A DNA stretch of 64,000 bases, from assembly GCA_002746535.1 (NCBI GenBank), contig NVWA01000001.1, positions 124,001-188,000 on the forward strand. The letters run 5' to 3'. This DNA is from Planctomycetota bacterium (lineage in GTDB: Bacteria > Planctomycetota > GCA-2746535). The notes below the pieces were generated by a model. It was not told where the DNA came from and ran no database searches. It worked only from the letters and a program-made list of their open reading frames with translations. Shown piece by piece: positions 27,724 through 36,700 of this stretch (positions are counted from its first letter, which is position 1; each line of letters opens with the position of its first letter). The translations under genes were made by a program, and so were the position numbers.

Positions 27724-28952
27724 TGACATTAGGACCATTGATTTGGGTAGCAATTCCTTTATTAAATGAAACCTATAATCTACCAAAATTATTAAGTTCT
27801 TTAAAAAAACAATCATATCAAAATTTTAAAGTTATTGTTTGTGTGAATCAACCTGATTGTTGGTGGGATATTCAAGATAAAAGAGAACTTTGTGAAGACA
27901 ATCAAAAGTCGATTCAACTTTTACAAGATGAGAAAGAATTATCAATATCTATTATAGATAAATCTTCCCAAGGTAATGGTTGGACAGGTAAAGAGGGCGG
28001 CGTTCCTTGGGCTAGAAAATTATTATTTGATACCATAATGGAGTCAGCTTCTATTTTAGACTTCGTGATAAGTTTGGATGGTGACACCGATTTTTCAGAA
28101 AAATATTTTGAAAGCATTTTAGAAAATTTCAGTAACCATAAAAATGCCGTCGCATTAAGTATTCCTTATTATCATAAACTTATGGGTAATGTTCAAAGTG
28201 ATTTGGCCATACTTCGCTATGAAATTTATATGCGATACTATCATATAAACATGATTAGAATCAAATCTGTTTATCAATTTGCGGCCTTAGGGTCAGCCAT
28301 CGCTTTTCCAGCTTGGTCTTACAAAAAAATTAAAGGGATTAAACCGAAACCATCTGGCGAAGATTTTTATTTATTGCAAAAGTTCAGAAAATTTGGGCCT
28401 ATATTGAATTACAATGTTGAAAAAGTATTCCCATCTAGCAGGCCATCAGATCGGGTATTGTTTGGAACTGGTCCAGCAGTAATTAATGGAATGAAAGGTG
28501 AGTGGGAGCGATATCCAATTTATTCAATGAAATTGTATGACGATATTGAATCTGCTTGTCAGATGTTTAATGAATATAAAATTATTTCAACACCGAATAA
28601 AGTTACAGATTTCTTTCATGAAAAATTAAAAGAGTCCGACCAATGGGAGAAAATTAAAAGTAGTTCAAGTTCTGAAGAAAGATTTGTAAGAGCGTGTCAT
28701 GAAAAGTTTGATGGGCTTAGAATATTGCAATATTTAAAATTTTCTAAAGATAAATTAAAAAATAATGATACGGATAACCTCAACCAATTTTTTCTCAGAC
28801 ATTATCCAGATAGTAAAATCATTTCCGACAAAATTGAATTAGATGTTAATAACCTTGAAAGTTTAAACATTATCAGAGATGAATTATTTGCTATTGAAAA
28901 TCATTTACTGCACGAACAATGGACTAACTGGAACCATAAACAGAAATGGTAA
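27723..28952 (+). CDS. Glycosyltransferase, family 2 (GT-A fold)
   Basis: A 409-residue cytosolic GT2 enzyme. The N-terminal strand WVAIPLLNETYNLPKLLSSL and FKVIVCVNQPD are typical of the nucleotide-sugar site. The metal-binding DxD is DGDTD, preceded by VISLDG. GSAIAFPAWSYKKIKG followed by SGEDFYLLQKFRKFGP is the acceptor region with the ED catalytic base. No membrane segment is seen. The donor sugar and acceptor cannot be inferred. It is coupled to the FGGY-like protein; a kinase-fold protein paired with a GT2 suggests surface glycan or glycolipid synthesis. Ends one base from the end of convergent uxaC. Confidence 0.82.
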   Translation: MTLGPLIWVAIPLLNETYNLPKLLSSLKKQSYQNFKVIVCVNQPDCWWDIQDKRELCEDNQKSIQLLQDEKELSISIIDKSSQGNGWTGKEGGVPWARKLLFDTIMESASILDFVISLDGDTDFSEKYFESILENFSNHKNAVALSIPYYHKLMGNVQSDLAILRYEIYMRYYHINMIRIKSVYQFAALGSAIAFPAWSYKKIKGIKPKPSGEDFYLLQKFRKFGPILNYNVEKVFPSSRPSDRVLFGTGPAVINGMKGEWERYPIYSMKLYDDIESACQMFNEYKIISTPNKVTDFFHEKLKESDQWEKIKSSSSSEERFVRACHEKFDGLRILQYLKFSKDKLKNNDTDNLNQFFLRHYPDSKIISDKIELDVNNLESLNIIRDELFAIENHLLHEQWTNWNHKQKW

Positions 28953-30368
28953 TTATTTGTCTTTAAATCCAAAATAGTTTCGTGCATTATTATAGCTAAT
29001 ATTTTGAACCATTGTTCCTAGAAGTTCGATATCATCTGGAATCTCACCATTTTCAACATCAGTTCCAATAAGATTACACAAGATTCTTCGGAAGTACTCA
29101 TGTCTTGGAAATGATAAAAAGCTTCTTGAGTCAGTTAACATACCAACGAATCTACTTAGTAGACCTAGATTTGATAAAGAATTCATTTGATTGATCATGC
29201 CTTGTTTCTGATCTAGAAACCACCAACCAGATCCTAATTGTATTTTACCAGGAAATGAGCCATCTTGAAAATTCCCAATCATCGTTGCTAAAAGGTCGTT
29301 GTCTCTTGGATTTAAATTGTAAATAATCGTTTTAGGTAATTTATTCTCTGTATCAAGTTTATCTAAAAATTTGGATAAATTTTTGGCAATTGTAAAGTCG
29401 CCAATGGAGTCAAATCCTGTATCTGCACCAAGTTGTTTAAATAGTCTAGTGTTATTGTTCCTGATGGCTCCTAAATGTAATTGCATTGTCCAGTTTTTCT
29501 CATGATTGAATTTGCCAACCTCGTGCATAACAAATGATTTGAACTGATGGATTTCTATTATTGATAATTTATCGCTATTTCTTGCTTTGCTAAAAATGGT
29601 ACTTATATCGGAAGATGAATACTCATCTGAATATGGTTCTTCGAGACCATGATCTGATAGTCTACAACCATGACTATGAAAAAAGTCATGTCTACTAAGA
29701 AGTGCGGCTAGAAAAGAATTTTCATCATCAATGGAAATATCACTTACGGATTCTAATTTATCGATCCATTTGTTCCATTCGCCCGTATTTTCTAAGGCCA
29801 TTGATTTGTCTGGTCTAAAAGTTGGAAACATTAAAGTGTAGCGATTACTTTGATTTGAATATTCAATATGATCCTCTAAAGTGTCTGTCGGGTCATCAGT
29901 AGTACATACAACTTCTACTTTCATTTGTTTTAATAGACCTTGTGTTGAGAAATCATCTTTTTCTAATAAATCATTGCAATGGCTATAAATTTCTTTTGCC
30001 GTATCTTGATTTAAAACTTTGTTTTCAATACCAAATGGTTTTTTGAGTTCCATGTGGGTCCAATGGTAAAGAGGATTTCGAATGGTATTAGGAACAGTTT
30101 CAGCCCATTTTTCAAACTTTTCCCAATCTGAGGCATCACCTGTACAATACTTTTCTTCAACTCCATTTGTTCTCATAGCTCTCCATTTGTAGTGGTCACC
30201 ATATAGCCAAATTTGAGTTAAGTTTTCATATTTTTTATTTTCACTTATATCTGCTGGAGGTAGGTGGCAGTGATAATCAATTATGGGCATTTCCGCCGCG
30301 AAATCGTGGTATAAGGTTTTGGAAGTTTCGTTTAATAATAAAAAATCTTTGTCTAAAAATTTAGTCAT
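28953..30368 (-). CDS. uxaC: Glucuronate isomerase UxaC
   Basis: A 471-residue enzyme interconverting D-glucuronate/D-fructuronate and D-galacturonate/D-tagaturonate, the first step of hexuronate breakdown. MPIIDYHCHLPPADI near residue 30 carries the amidohydrolase-like metal His pair. TQIWLYGDHYKWRAMRTNG, VVCTTDDPTD, MQLHLGAIRNNNTR and LTDSRSFLSFPRHEYFRRIL are strongly characteristic UxaC blocks. The length is normal. No other uronate gene (uxuA, uxaB, kdgK) is present here. The 167-base upstream gap contains an inverted repeat that could bind a GntR-type hexuronate regulator. Confidence 0.97.
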   Translation of the reverse strand: MTKFLDKDFLLLNETSKTLYHDFAAEMPIIDYHCHLPPADISENKKYENLTQIWLYGDHYKWRAMRTNGVEEKYCTGDASDWEKFEKWAETVPNTIRNPLYHWTHMELKKPFGIENKVLNQDTAKEIYSHCNDLLEKDDFSTQGLLKQMKVEVVCTTDDPTDTLEDHIEYSNQSNRYTLMFPTFRPDKSMALENTGEWNKWIDKLESVSDISIDDENSFLAALLSRHDFFHSHGCRLSDHGLEEPYSDEYSSSDISTIFSKARNSDKLSIIEIHQFKSFVMHEVGKFNHEKNWTMQLHLGAIRNNNTRLFKQLGADTGFDSIGDFTIAKNLSKFLDKLDTENKLPKTIIYNLNPRDNDLLATMIGNFQDGSFPGKIQLGSGWWFLDQKQGMINQMNSLSNLGLLSRFVGMLTDSRSFLSFPRHEYFRRILCNLIGTDVENGEIPDDIELLGTMVQNISYNNARNYFGFKDK

Positions 30369-30423
30369 TTTATGTCCTATTATGTTTAATATTATTTTTA
30401 TTTATTGAATGAAAAATATTTAT

Positions 30424-30451
30424 TTGACTAATTTATTTTAAATCAAGTCAA
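30424..30451. promoter_or_regulatory. Inverted repeat upstream of uxaC, possible operator
   Basis: TTGACT (30424-30429) and AGTCAA (30446-30451) are exact inverted arms, and an inner ATTTA/TAAAT pair lies between them. The element begins 56 bases upstream of the uxaC start. The outer arm read on the minus strand also resembles a -35 box. Regulator identity is unknown; uxaC genes in other bacteria are often under GntR or LacI-type control. Confidence 0.33.
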
Positions 30452-30535
30452 TCGATAGTCTATTAAAATGCAGGCTCTTAATAATTTTCTAAAAGATTGA
30501 ATCGTTGAAAATTAGTAAGTGTTAAATTATGATAT

Positions 30536-31897
30536 TTATGCAAAATAACTGTCGATTAAATGAAATATATCTTTCATGTTAAGACTAGCATTAGAATTAA
30601 ATTGGTTATTTGAAATTAATAATGGTCCATCTTCTTTTTGAGACGTCAAAACACCATGTGAACCTTTAACGAGATTGGCATCTAGTGGGATAATATCTAG
30701 CAGGTATCTAAAACCTAATTTCTTTTTAAGGATCGTCCAAGCAGCTTTTTGTTTTCCATTTTTGGTCATAAATAGCTCTACTGGGTCGTATCCAGGTTTT
30801 TTATGTATGTCGACAGTCCTGGCAAAATCTGGTGCCTTGTTATCATCCAACCAATAGTAATATGTAAACCATGCATTCTTTTTCGCAAGTGCGATTAACT
30901 CCCCACTACGTGAATGATTTAAATGGAGATCTTTTTGTTCATCTTGATCTAGAACATTATCAATATGTGGGTGCTTATCTAATAATAGTTTTATTGGTTG
31001 AATATCTTTTTTATTTTTGATATATATATGTGCAATTTGATGGTCAGCCATAGCAAACGCTTTACTTGCACCTGGATCGGGATGCTCTTCACCTAATTCT
31101 ATTGTAGGAGTAATGAAACCTTCTTGTCTTAGTATTCTATTGATGTGGATTGGCGTATTGACTTCTTGAATGCCATATTCAGACACAATAATCGTTTCAT
31201 AATTATTATCATTGGCAGCAGAATATAATTGTTTGATTATTTGATCTAGTTCCTCAACGTCTTTTTTTATATCTGGATGCTTGCTACCAATCCGTTGTAA
31301 ATTATAGTCTAGGTGAGGTAAATAAGTTAAACATAAATTAGGATTTTTCTCTCTCATAATTTTAATGGTAGCATCTGCAATCCATTGTGTTGATTTGATT
31401 GATGTCATTGGACCCCAAAAATGAAACAAGGGAAATGGTCCTAATTCTGATTTGATTGAATCATTTAGGTCAGGAGGGTGAGCGTAACTATTGGGTTGTT
31501 TTGAACCATCAGATCTATATATTGGTCGAGGTGTAACTGAATATTCTGTATTTGCATACATGTTGTACCACCAAAACATTTTTGCAGTTGTAAACTCAGG
31601 GTGTCTTTCTTTTATAACATCCCAAATTTTTGGACACTGCACCAAATGATTTGATTGCCTCCATAATAAAATTTGCGATAGGTCTCTAAAATACCAGCCA
31701 TTGGCTACAATCCCATGTTCACTGGGGTCTTTGCCCGTTAGCATGTTTGATTGCGATGTACACGTAACGGCAGGTATAGGAGGTGTTAAATAAGATAAAG
31801 TGTTTGAGGAGCATATTTCTTTTAGGAAAACACTATGTGACTCAATTAATGATTTTGTTAATCCAACGGCATTGATAACCAATAGCTTTTTTTTCAT
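30536..31897 (-). CDS. Alkaline-phosphatase superfamily nucleotide pyrophosphatase/phosphodiesterase (EboF-like)
   Basis: A 453-residue member of the type I phosphodiesterase/nucleotide pyrophosphatase branch. The nucleophile region is IPAVTCTSQSNMLTGKDPSEHGIVANGWYF. FWWYNMYANTEYSVTPRPIY, LTYLPHLDYNLQR (metal Asp/His), IIVSEYGI (in place of the more usual SDHG) and MADHQIAHIYI follow. The whole pattern matches the AP-family protein of the bacterial ebo/edb eustigmatophyte-type cluster as I remember it, but no other ebo gene is nearby, so the name is tentative. No signal peptide. Its start overlaps the stop of the upstream exported gene by 4 bases (ATGA). Confidence 0.82.
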   Translation of the reverse strand: MKKKLLVINAVGLTKSLIESHSVFLKEICSSNTLSYLTPPIPAVTCTSQSNMLTGKDPSEHGIVANGWYFRDLSQILLWRQSNHLVQCPKIWDVIKERHPEFTTAKMFWWYNMYANTEYSVTPRPIYRSDGSKQPNSYAHPPDLNDSIKSELGPFPLFHFWGPMTSIKSTQWIADATIKIMREKNPNLCLTYLPHLDYNLQRIGSKHPDIKKDVEELDQIIKQLYSAANDNNYETIIVSEYGIQEVNTPIHINRILRQEGFITPTIELGEEHPDPGASKAFAMADHQIAHIYIKNKKDIQPIKLLLDKHPHIDNVLDQDEQKDLHLNHSRSGELIALAKKNAWFTYYYWLDDNKAPDFARTVDIHKKPGYDPVELFMTKNGKQKAAWTILKKKLGFRYLLDIIPLDANLVKGSHGVLTSQKEDGPLLISNNQFNSNASLNMKDIFHLIDSYFA

Positions 31898-33393
31898 TTC
31901 ACCTCTTTTTGTAATTTCTCAAGAGATTTTATTTTCAGATGGGTTGGTTGAGTAAGGAAAAAATAATTGTTCCCTTCTTTTGTGGGGCTTTTAAAGAAAA
32001 TTATGATTTTGTTAACTGAGATATTTTTTTCTTTCAAAGGTATTCGTATTAATTGCCAGCGATTATCTGGACGTACATCCGAGAGTTCAAAAGTTTGATG
32101 ATTTATCTTAACAGAAATATGAATCATATTTCCTTCTGAGGGATTTTTTATTTTTAAAAAAATATAATCTATTTCAGACAATAAATTTTTATCATTTAAT
32201 ATTAATTTGGTCGAAGATCGAATTGTATTTTTACATTTTAATATTAATTGATTATTTTTTTGTTTTATAATTCCGGTTGATTTTTGGCTGAAATCTGAAT
32301 ACGGTTCCCAGGGGGATTTCCAATAGACTAAAAATTGGATTTTATGTTCAACTAACATGTTTTTGAAATAATTGGGTTCTGAAATATTAGTTACTTTTTG
32401 GTTTTTAATTAATTCAGTTAATTTTGAAATGTTAAAATTCGCTTTTTGCATTAGGAACGTCAAGATTTCATTTGTGAATTGGTTTTCTGATAAGTTGGAC
32501 TTTTCGTTTATATACCATTCCTTCAATGTTGAGATTATTTCTGGATAATCAAGTTTCACGATTAATGTGTTTAGCAAATCTTTTTTGTTAGAAAAAGGGA
32601 TTGTATTTAAATGGGGATAAATGGCTTGTTTAAATAAAATTTGGATAGTAATCGGAGGTGTCGATTTAATTTGAAGTGAAAGGGCACTTATTGCAGCCAT
32701 AGCTTTGTATTTACTTTTTGGATATTTATTCAAGATAGTATTAAAGCTATTGATGGCTTGCTCTTTGTGATTAATAATTTTTGAAGGGTATTTAAATTTA
32801 TAAGCTAGCATGTGAAGTTCACCTATCTCAAAATAATATTTATCACCTTTCCATAGTTTTTTTGAAACCTCAATAGCATCATTTATTAAAATATTTTTTT
32901 TCAAATAATTTAATAGATTTAATAATACGTCTTTATTTACATTCCTATTAGAAAGTACTTTTGTTTGAAGTTTTTTTAACAAATCTAAGTTTGTATCTAT
33001 TGAGATATCAAAATGTTTTTGACTTATTATCTTTGTAAGTAGCTTTGAACTATCATCGTTATTAATACGATCTGGTTCGATTTTTTCTAATAATCGCTGA
33101 ATAGTCGATTGATAAATATTTTCATCTAGTGTTAATAATAGATTTAATTTCGATTTATTTGTTTTAAGTTTTATAAATAATGATATTGGAATATCAGAAT
33201 TCATGGAATCTAGATGCGTGAGTATTTTTTTCTTCGTAATTTGTGATAAGGTGGAGCGATTTGCCAAATGAACGATGGCTTCCCATTTTTTAAAATCTGA
33301 GCTATCATCATCCCCATGGAGATTTCTATTTGAAAATAATATTAAAATAGAAAAACTTATTAAAAGAAAAGCTTTATTAAAGAAAAATGTCAT
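31894..33393 (-). CDS. Exported helical-repeat protein with C-terminal beta-sandwich-like domain
   Basis: About 499 residues from ATG 33393, chosen because it places the signal peptide (TFFFNKAFLLISFSILILF) at the very N-terminus; an in-frame ATG at 33450 would add 19 residues. Residues 50-300 are helical with a TPR-like unit (FNTILNKYPKSKYKAMAAIS). The last 130 residues read as a galactose-binding-like beta sandwich: FLVYWKSPWEPYSDF, then FELSDVRPDNRWQLIRIPL. I do not recognise a family. Coupled by 4 bases to the EboF-like phosphodiesterase, so the pair may act on the same substrate, in different compartments. Confidence 0.58.
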   Translation of the reverse strand: MTFFFNKAFLLISFSILILFSNRNLHGDDDSSDFKKWEAIVHLANRSTLSQITKKKILTHLDSMNSDIPISLFIKLKTNKSKLNLLLTLDENIYQSTIQRLLEKIEPDRINNDDSSKLLTKIISQKHFDISIDTNLDLLKKLQTKVLSNRNVNKDVLLNLLNYLKKNILINDAIEVSKKLWKGDKYYFEIGELHMLAYKFKYPSKIINHKEQAINSFNTILNKYPKSKYKAMAAISALSLQIKSTPPITIQILFKQAIYPHLNTIPFSNKKDLLNTLIVKLDYPEIISTLKEWYINEKSNLSENQFTNEILTFLMQKANFNISKLTELIKNQKVTNISEPNYFKNMLVEHKIQFLVYWKSPWEPYSDFSQKSTGIIKQKNNQLILKCKNTIRSSTKLILNDKNLLSEIDYIFLKIKNPSEGNMIHISVKINHQTFELSDVRPDNRWQLIRIPLKEKNISVNKIIIFFKSPTKEGNNYFFLTQPTHLKIKSLEKLQKEVK

Positions 33394-33545
33394 AACTGGA
33401 CTAATATGTTCAGACTTTAACGTGGTATGGTACCATTTTAAAAAGTACATGCTGATAAGAAATTCTTTTTTTTAATTTAAAAAAATTGACTTTATGTTGG
33501 TTCGAAGAGTATATTTATATAGAAGGAAAATGATAGGGATGAGTT

Positions 33546-34928
33546 GTGTTTGAACTTGGTTCGTTTATTGAGAAAGCGTTTTCTCATCATTCAACAATAT
33601 ATTTTGTCTTAGATGACAATGCCTCTTTTGTGTATGTTAATAAAGCAATCGAAGAACGTTTAGGTATTAAGTTAGATTTATCTGCTGATAAAAATATTGA
33701 ATTTTCTTCTTTGATGACAAGACCAAAGCGTTGGAAACTTTTTCGAAAAGAATTTAATAATTCCTCCGAAAAAGGACAAGCTTATACCTTTCAAGTTGAA
33801 CTTAATACCTCAGAAAACAAATCCATTAATTTCACCTGTGAATTAAAATCGGTTGAATTTGAATCGAAACAATATATTTTTGGTGAACTACTTGAGGAAC
33901 AAATAAAAGACGAAAATAATACAACCCAATTACAATTAAGTGGGTTGCTTACAAAAAATACAAATCTACTTAGAGAACGCTCCTTTAATCAATATATTTA
34001 CAATTTAATATATACGATTCAAAATTTAACAAATGAAGCTGAAATTATTGAAACTGTTTGTAATCGAATGGTTGAAAGAGAGAACAATGAGTTTTCTATT
34101 GAGAGAGTCGTTTTAAAATTAAAAAAAAGTGATGAGATTCTAACGGTATTCAATAATAGTAATTCTGCAACAGAATCTGATTTTGAACTTGTTAAAAATG
34201 CTGATGAATTCATTCTTAATGGCGAAAATGGAAGTATTGAGAATGATGGCGAAGGTGGCTTCGGTATAGCTCTTCAATTATATGATGTTGAGAAAGTTGA
34301 TGCTGTCTTCTATATTAAATCACATTCTGAAGAGCAATTAAATAAAGAAATCAATGAATTAAAAATAATCATAAATAGTATGGCTAGACAAGTTAGTTCT
34401 GTATATTTAACAAATAGACTTCACAGAGAATCTATTGAAGATCCTTTAACGGGTGCCTTCAATCGAAGATATTTTGATAATGAAATTAAAGTTGAAGTTA
34501 ATAGGGCTGCCAGATATAACCGTGATTTATCTATGGTTTTTGTCGATATAGATCATTTTAAAATTATTAATGATACCTATGGGCATCCCCAAGGTGATAG
34601 ATGCTTAGTTGACATTGTAAAACTATGTATGGAAACGGGTCGACTTAGTGATCATGTATATCGGTATGGTGGAGAAGAATTTGTTCTGCTATTACCAGAA
34701 ACGAATTATGAGCAGTCGATGGTTCGGGCAGAAAAATTACGTAAAAGTGTCGAGGAAGCTAGTTTCTTAAATATTAATAATCCAGAAAACCCTATAAAAT
34801 TAACAGTTTCCCTAGGTGTCTCTGAGTATATTGATCAGCAGAAATTTATTGAGTTTATTAATTGTGCTGATATAGCCATGTATAAAGCTAAAGACACTGG
34901 TCGAAATAAAGTGATCGGTTCACGATAG
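33546..34928 (+). CDS. Diguanylate cyclase with PAS and GAF-like sensor domains
   Basis: A 460-residue soluble cyclase making c-di-GMP. The N-terminal PAS-like domain spans about 10-120 (TIYFVLDDNASFVYVNKAIEERLG). A GAF-like domain spans about 150-290 (NEAEIIETVCNRMVERE). The GGDEF domain is about 300-460 with DPLTGAFNRRYF, FVDIDHFKIINDTYGHPQGD and the active loop GGEEF (375-379). An inhibitory site RxxD is present as RLSD (366-369), five residues before GGEEF, so product feedback is expected. The start is GTG 33546, preceded by AGGGATGAG. Single gene, divergent from the exported-protein pair. Confidence 0.94.
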   Translation: MFELGSFIEKAFSHHSTIYFVLDDNASFVYVNKAIEERLGIKLDLSADKNIEFSSLMTRPKRWKLFRKEFNNSSEKGQAYTFQVELNTSENKSINFTCELKSVEFESKQYIFGELLEEQIKDENNTTQLQLSGLLTKNTNLLRERSFNQYIYNLIYTIQNLTNEAEIIETVCNRMVERENNEFSIERVVLKLKKSDEILTVFNNSNSATESDFELVKNADEFILNGENGSIENDGEGGFGIALQLYDVEKVDAVFYIKSHSEEQLNKEINELKIIINSMARQVSSVYLTNRLHRESIEDPLTGAFNRRYFDNEIKVEVNRAARYNRDLSMVFVDIDHFKIINDTYGHPQGDRCLVDIVKLCMETGRLSDHVYRYGGEEFVLLLPETNYEQSMVRAEKLRKSVEEASFLNINNPENPIKLTVSLGVSEYIDQQKFIEFINCADIAMYKAKDTGRNKVIGSR

Positions 34929-34945
34929 TCTTTAAACGAGTTATA

Positions 34946-35497
34946 TTATTTAGCTAATTCTGAATCGATTGCTGATTTCATTTCTTTTGATTCTGGAGTC
35001 GTTTTGCTTCGAAATCTTCTTTTTACTTTGCCATCTTTCCCAACAAGTATTTTTTCGAAATTCCATTTTATATCGCCCGAAAAATCTGGGTTTTTTTCAG
35101 TTGTTAAAAACTTAAATAGCTCAACTTGATTTTTACCTTTTACGTCAATCTTTGAGAACATTGGAAAGGAAACACTAAATTTATTTGTGCAGAATTGTGC
35201 GATCTCTTTATTTGTTCCAGGTTCTTGTTTGCCAAAATTATTTGCGGGGAAGCCTAATACAAGAAATTTTTTATCTTTATATTCTTTTTGAAGTGCCGTT
35301 AATCCTTTATATTGTTTTGTGTATCCGCATTTTGATGCAACATTAACAAAAAGTAAAACCTTACCTTTATATTTTTCTAGATTTATACTTTTACCGGTGA
35401 TGTTTTTAACGGTAAAATTGTGAGCAGATTTTTTATCTGAAGAAATTAAATTCAAATTTAAAAGAAATAATAGTAGTAGTGAACTAATGGTTTTCAT
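34946..35497 (-). CDS. Exported glutathione peroxidase-family protein
   Basis: A 183-residue periplasmic thiol peroxidase. From ATG 35497 the first 20 residues are a signal peptide (MKTISSLLLLFLLNLNLISS); the in-frame ATG at 35530 would bury it. The peroxidatic Cys57 is in NVASKCGYTKQY and a resolving Cys103 in QFCTNKF. Gln91 and Trp145 complete the catalytic set. Compared with the cytosolic paralogue at 13.6 kb, the third cysteine (GLPCNQFG) is replaced by GFPANNFG. It is last of a five-gene minus-strand run from mrp. Its likely reductant in the periplasm is unknown. Confidence 0.88.
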   Translation of the reverse strand: MKTISSLLLLFLLNLNLISSDKKSAHNFTVKNITGKSINLEKYKGKVLLFVNVASKCGYTKQYKGLTALQKEYKDKKFLVLGFPANNFGKQEPGTNKEIAQFCTNKFSVSFPMFSKIDVKGKNQVELFKFLTTEKNPDFSGDIKWNFEKILVGKDGKVKRRFRSKTTPESKEMKSAIDSELAK

Positions 35498-35519
35498 AAT
35501 GTAGTTTCCGTTTAAAAAA

Positions 35520-36686
35520 TTAATGATCACTTATCAGCATTGTTTTGCCACAAGCATGATGAAATCTTACGGTATCCATTGAGATTTTTTCGAATTCTTT
35601 ATGGCCATCCATCTTTCTAGCTATTTTTGCAAAAATTTTGGATGCTTTTTTGAATTTATAATAAGCAAGTTTATTATGTTTTCTGCGTTGACGTTGTGGG
35701 TTATTAGGATTGGCTTTTTTAAAATGGCTGACACCTTCGATAAATAATTTACGCCCTTCATAATACTGTTTCATATGTTTCGGTTCTGACTTAGGAGGGC
35801 TAGGTCTTTTGCTTTCTTTTGTTACTCTTCGATTTGGTTTATTTTTTCTAATTGCTTCTTCGTTCTTTTTGCCAGCTTTTGAATCATCTAAGGTAAGGCC
35901 CCCAGGTTTTCTTGTGGGTTTGTTTTTTTTAATCTTTGGCTCAACAAATTTATTATCGTTCTTGACAACTGAATCAGAGGGTTTCTTTTCTACTCTTGGT
36001 GGTGTTTTAGAAGATCCATTTTGTTTCCCTAAATTGTTTTTTCTTTCTTGAGCTAATCGCTCTCTTTCTTTTTCATCTAAAATTTCGTCAGTATAGTCTT
36101 TAGTTTTGTGGGCAACAACTTTTCTATTGTTTTTATCTTCTGTTGCATTGGTCATATTTTTAAAATCATCTAAATAACCATCAGCCATACTTCCTAACTC
36201 TTCGCTTGATACTTCTCCGATTTCCTTTACCTTTTTCTCAAGTGAAGCCCAAGAGTCTTTTGACATTTCCATCCAGGATAATCTTTTTTCTTTTGTAGCA
36301 TCCCAAATGATTTTGCTTTGTTCAGTTGTAAACTTGACCCCTTTATTAAAATCTTTTTTTAGATTATTTTTTGAGGACTTGAATGAGTTTAATAGCGAAT
36401 CTTTTGTTACTTTACCGTCGGCATCTTTAAATCCACCTTGAAACATACCGTAGCCTAAGTAACCAACAATTAATAAGCCGACAAATAAACTAAGTTTAAT
36501 GAGTTTACTAATCATGCCGCCTTTCTTCTTTGGTTTCGATTTCTCCTTTGGCACCTTACCTTCATTTGTAGGTTTTGCTTTTCCCGGATCTTTTTTCTGT
36601 CCTGGCTTGGATTTCTTTTGCTGTGCAGTGTTGGATCTTTTTTTCTGTTGTACTGTGTTAGATTTCTTTTTTGGTTGTGGTGGCAT
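35520..36686 (-). CDS. Lysine-rich single-span membrane protein, unknown function
   Basis: 388 residues. The cytosolic N-terminus (1-55) is nearly all Lys, Pro, Gln and Ser, and contains a near-perfect duplicated ten-residue unit KKKSNTVQQK / KKRSNTAQQK. One span follows (about 60-82, LIKLSLFVGLLIVGYLGYG). A long charged region reaches to about 300 (DEKERERLAQERK), and a helical end of about 90 residues looks like a TPR pair (HNKLAYYKFKKASKIFAKIARK). I know no family for it. It sits 14 bases after trpC and 22 bases before the exported peroxidase, so it is probably co-transcribed with both. The order suggests no common pathway. Confidence 0.6.
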   Translation of the reverse strand: MPPQPKKKSNTVQQKKRSNTAQQKKSKPGQKKDPGKAKPTNEGKVPKEKSKPKKKGGMISKLIKLSLFVGLLIVGYLGYGMFQGGFKDADGKVTKDSLLNSFKSSKNNLKKDFNKGVKFTTEQSKIIWDATKEKRLSWMEMSKDSWASLEKKVKEIGEVSSEELGSMADGYLDDFKNMTNATEDKNNRKVVAHKTKDYTDEILDEKERERLAQERKNNLGKQNGSSKTPPRVEKKPSDSVVKNDNKFVEPKIKKNKPTRKPGGLTLDDSKAGKKNEEAIRKNKPNRRVTKESKRPSPPKSEPKHMKQYYEGRKLFIEGVSHFKKANPNNPQRQRRKHNKLAYYKFKKASKIFAKIARKMDGHKEFEKISMDTVRFHHACGKTMLISDH

Positions 36687-36700
36687 TAGTGTTCTTTCAT

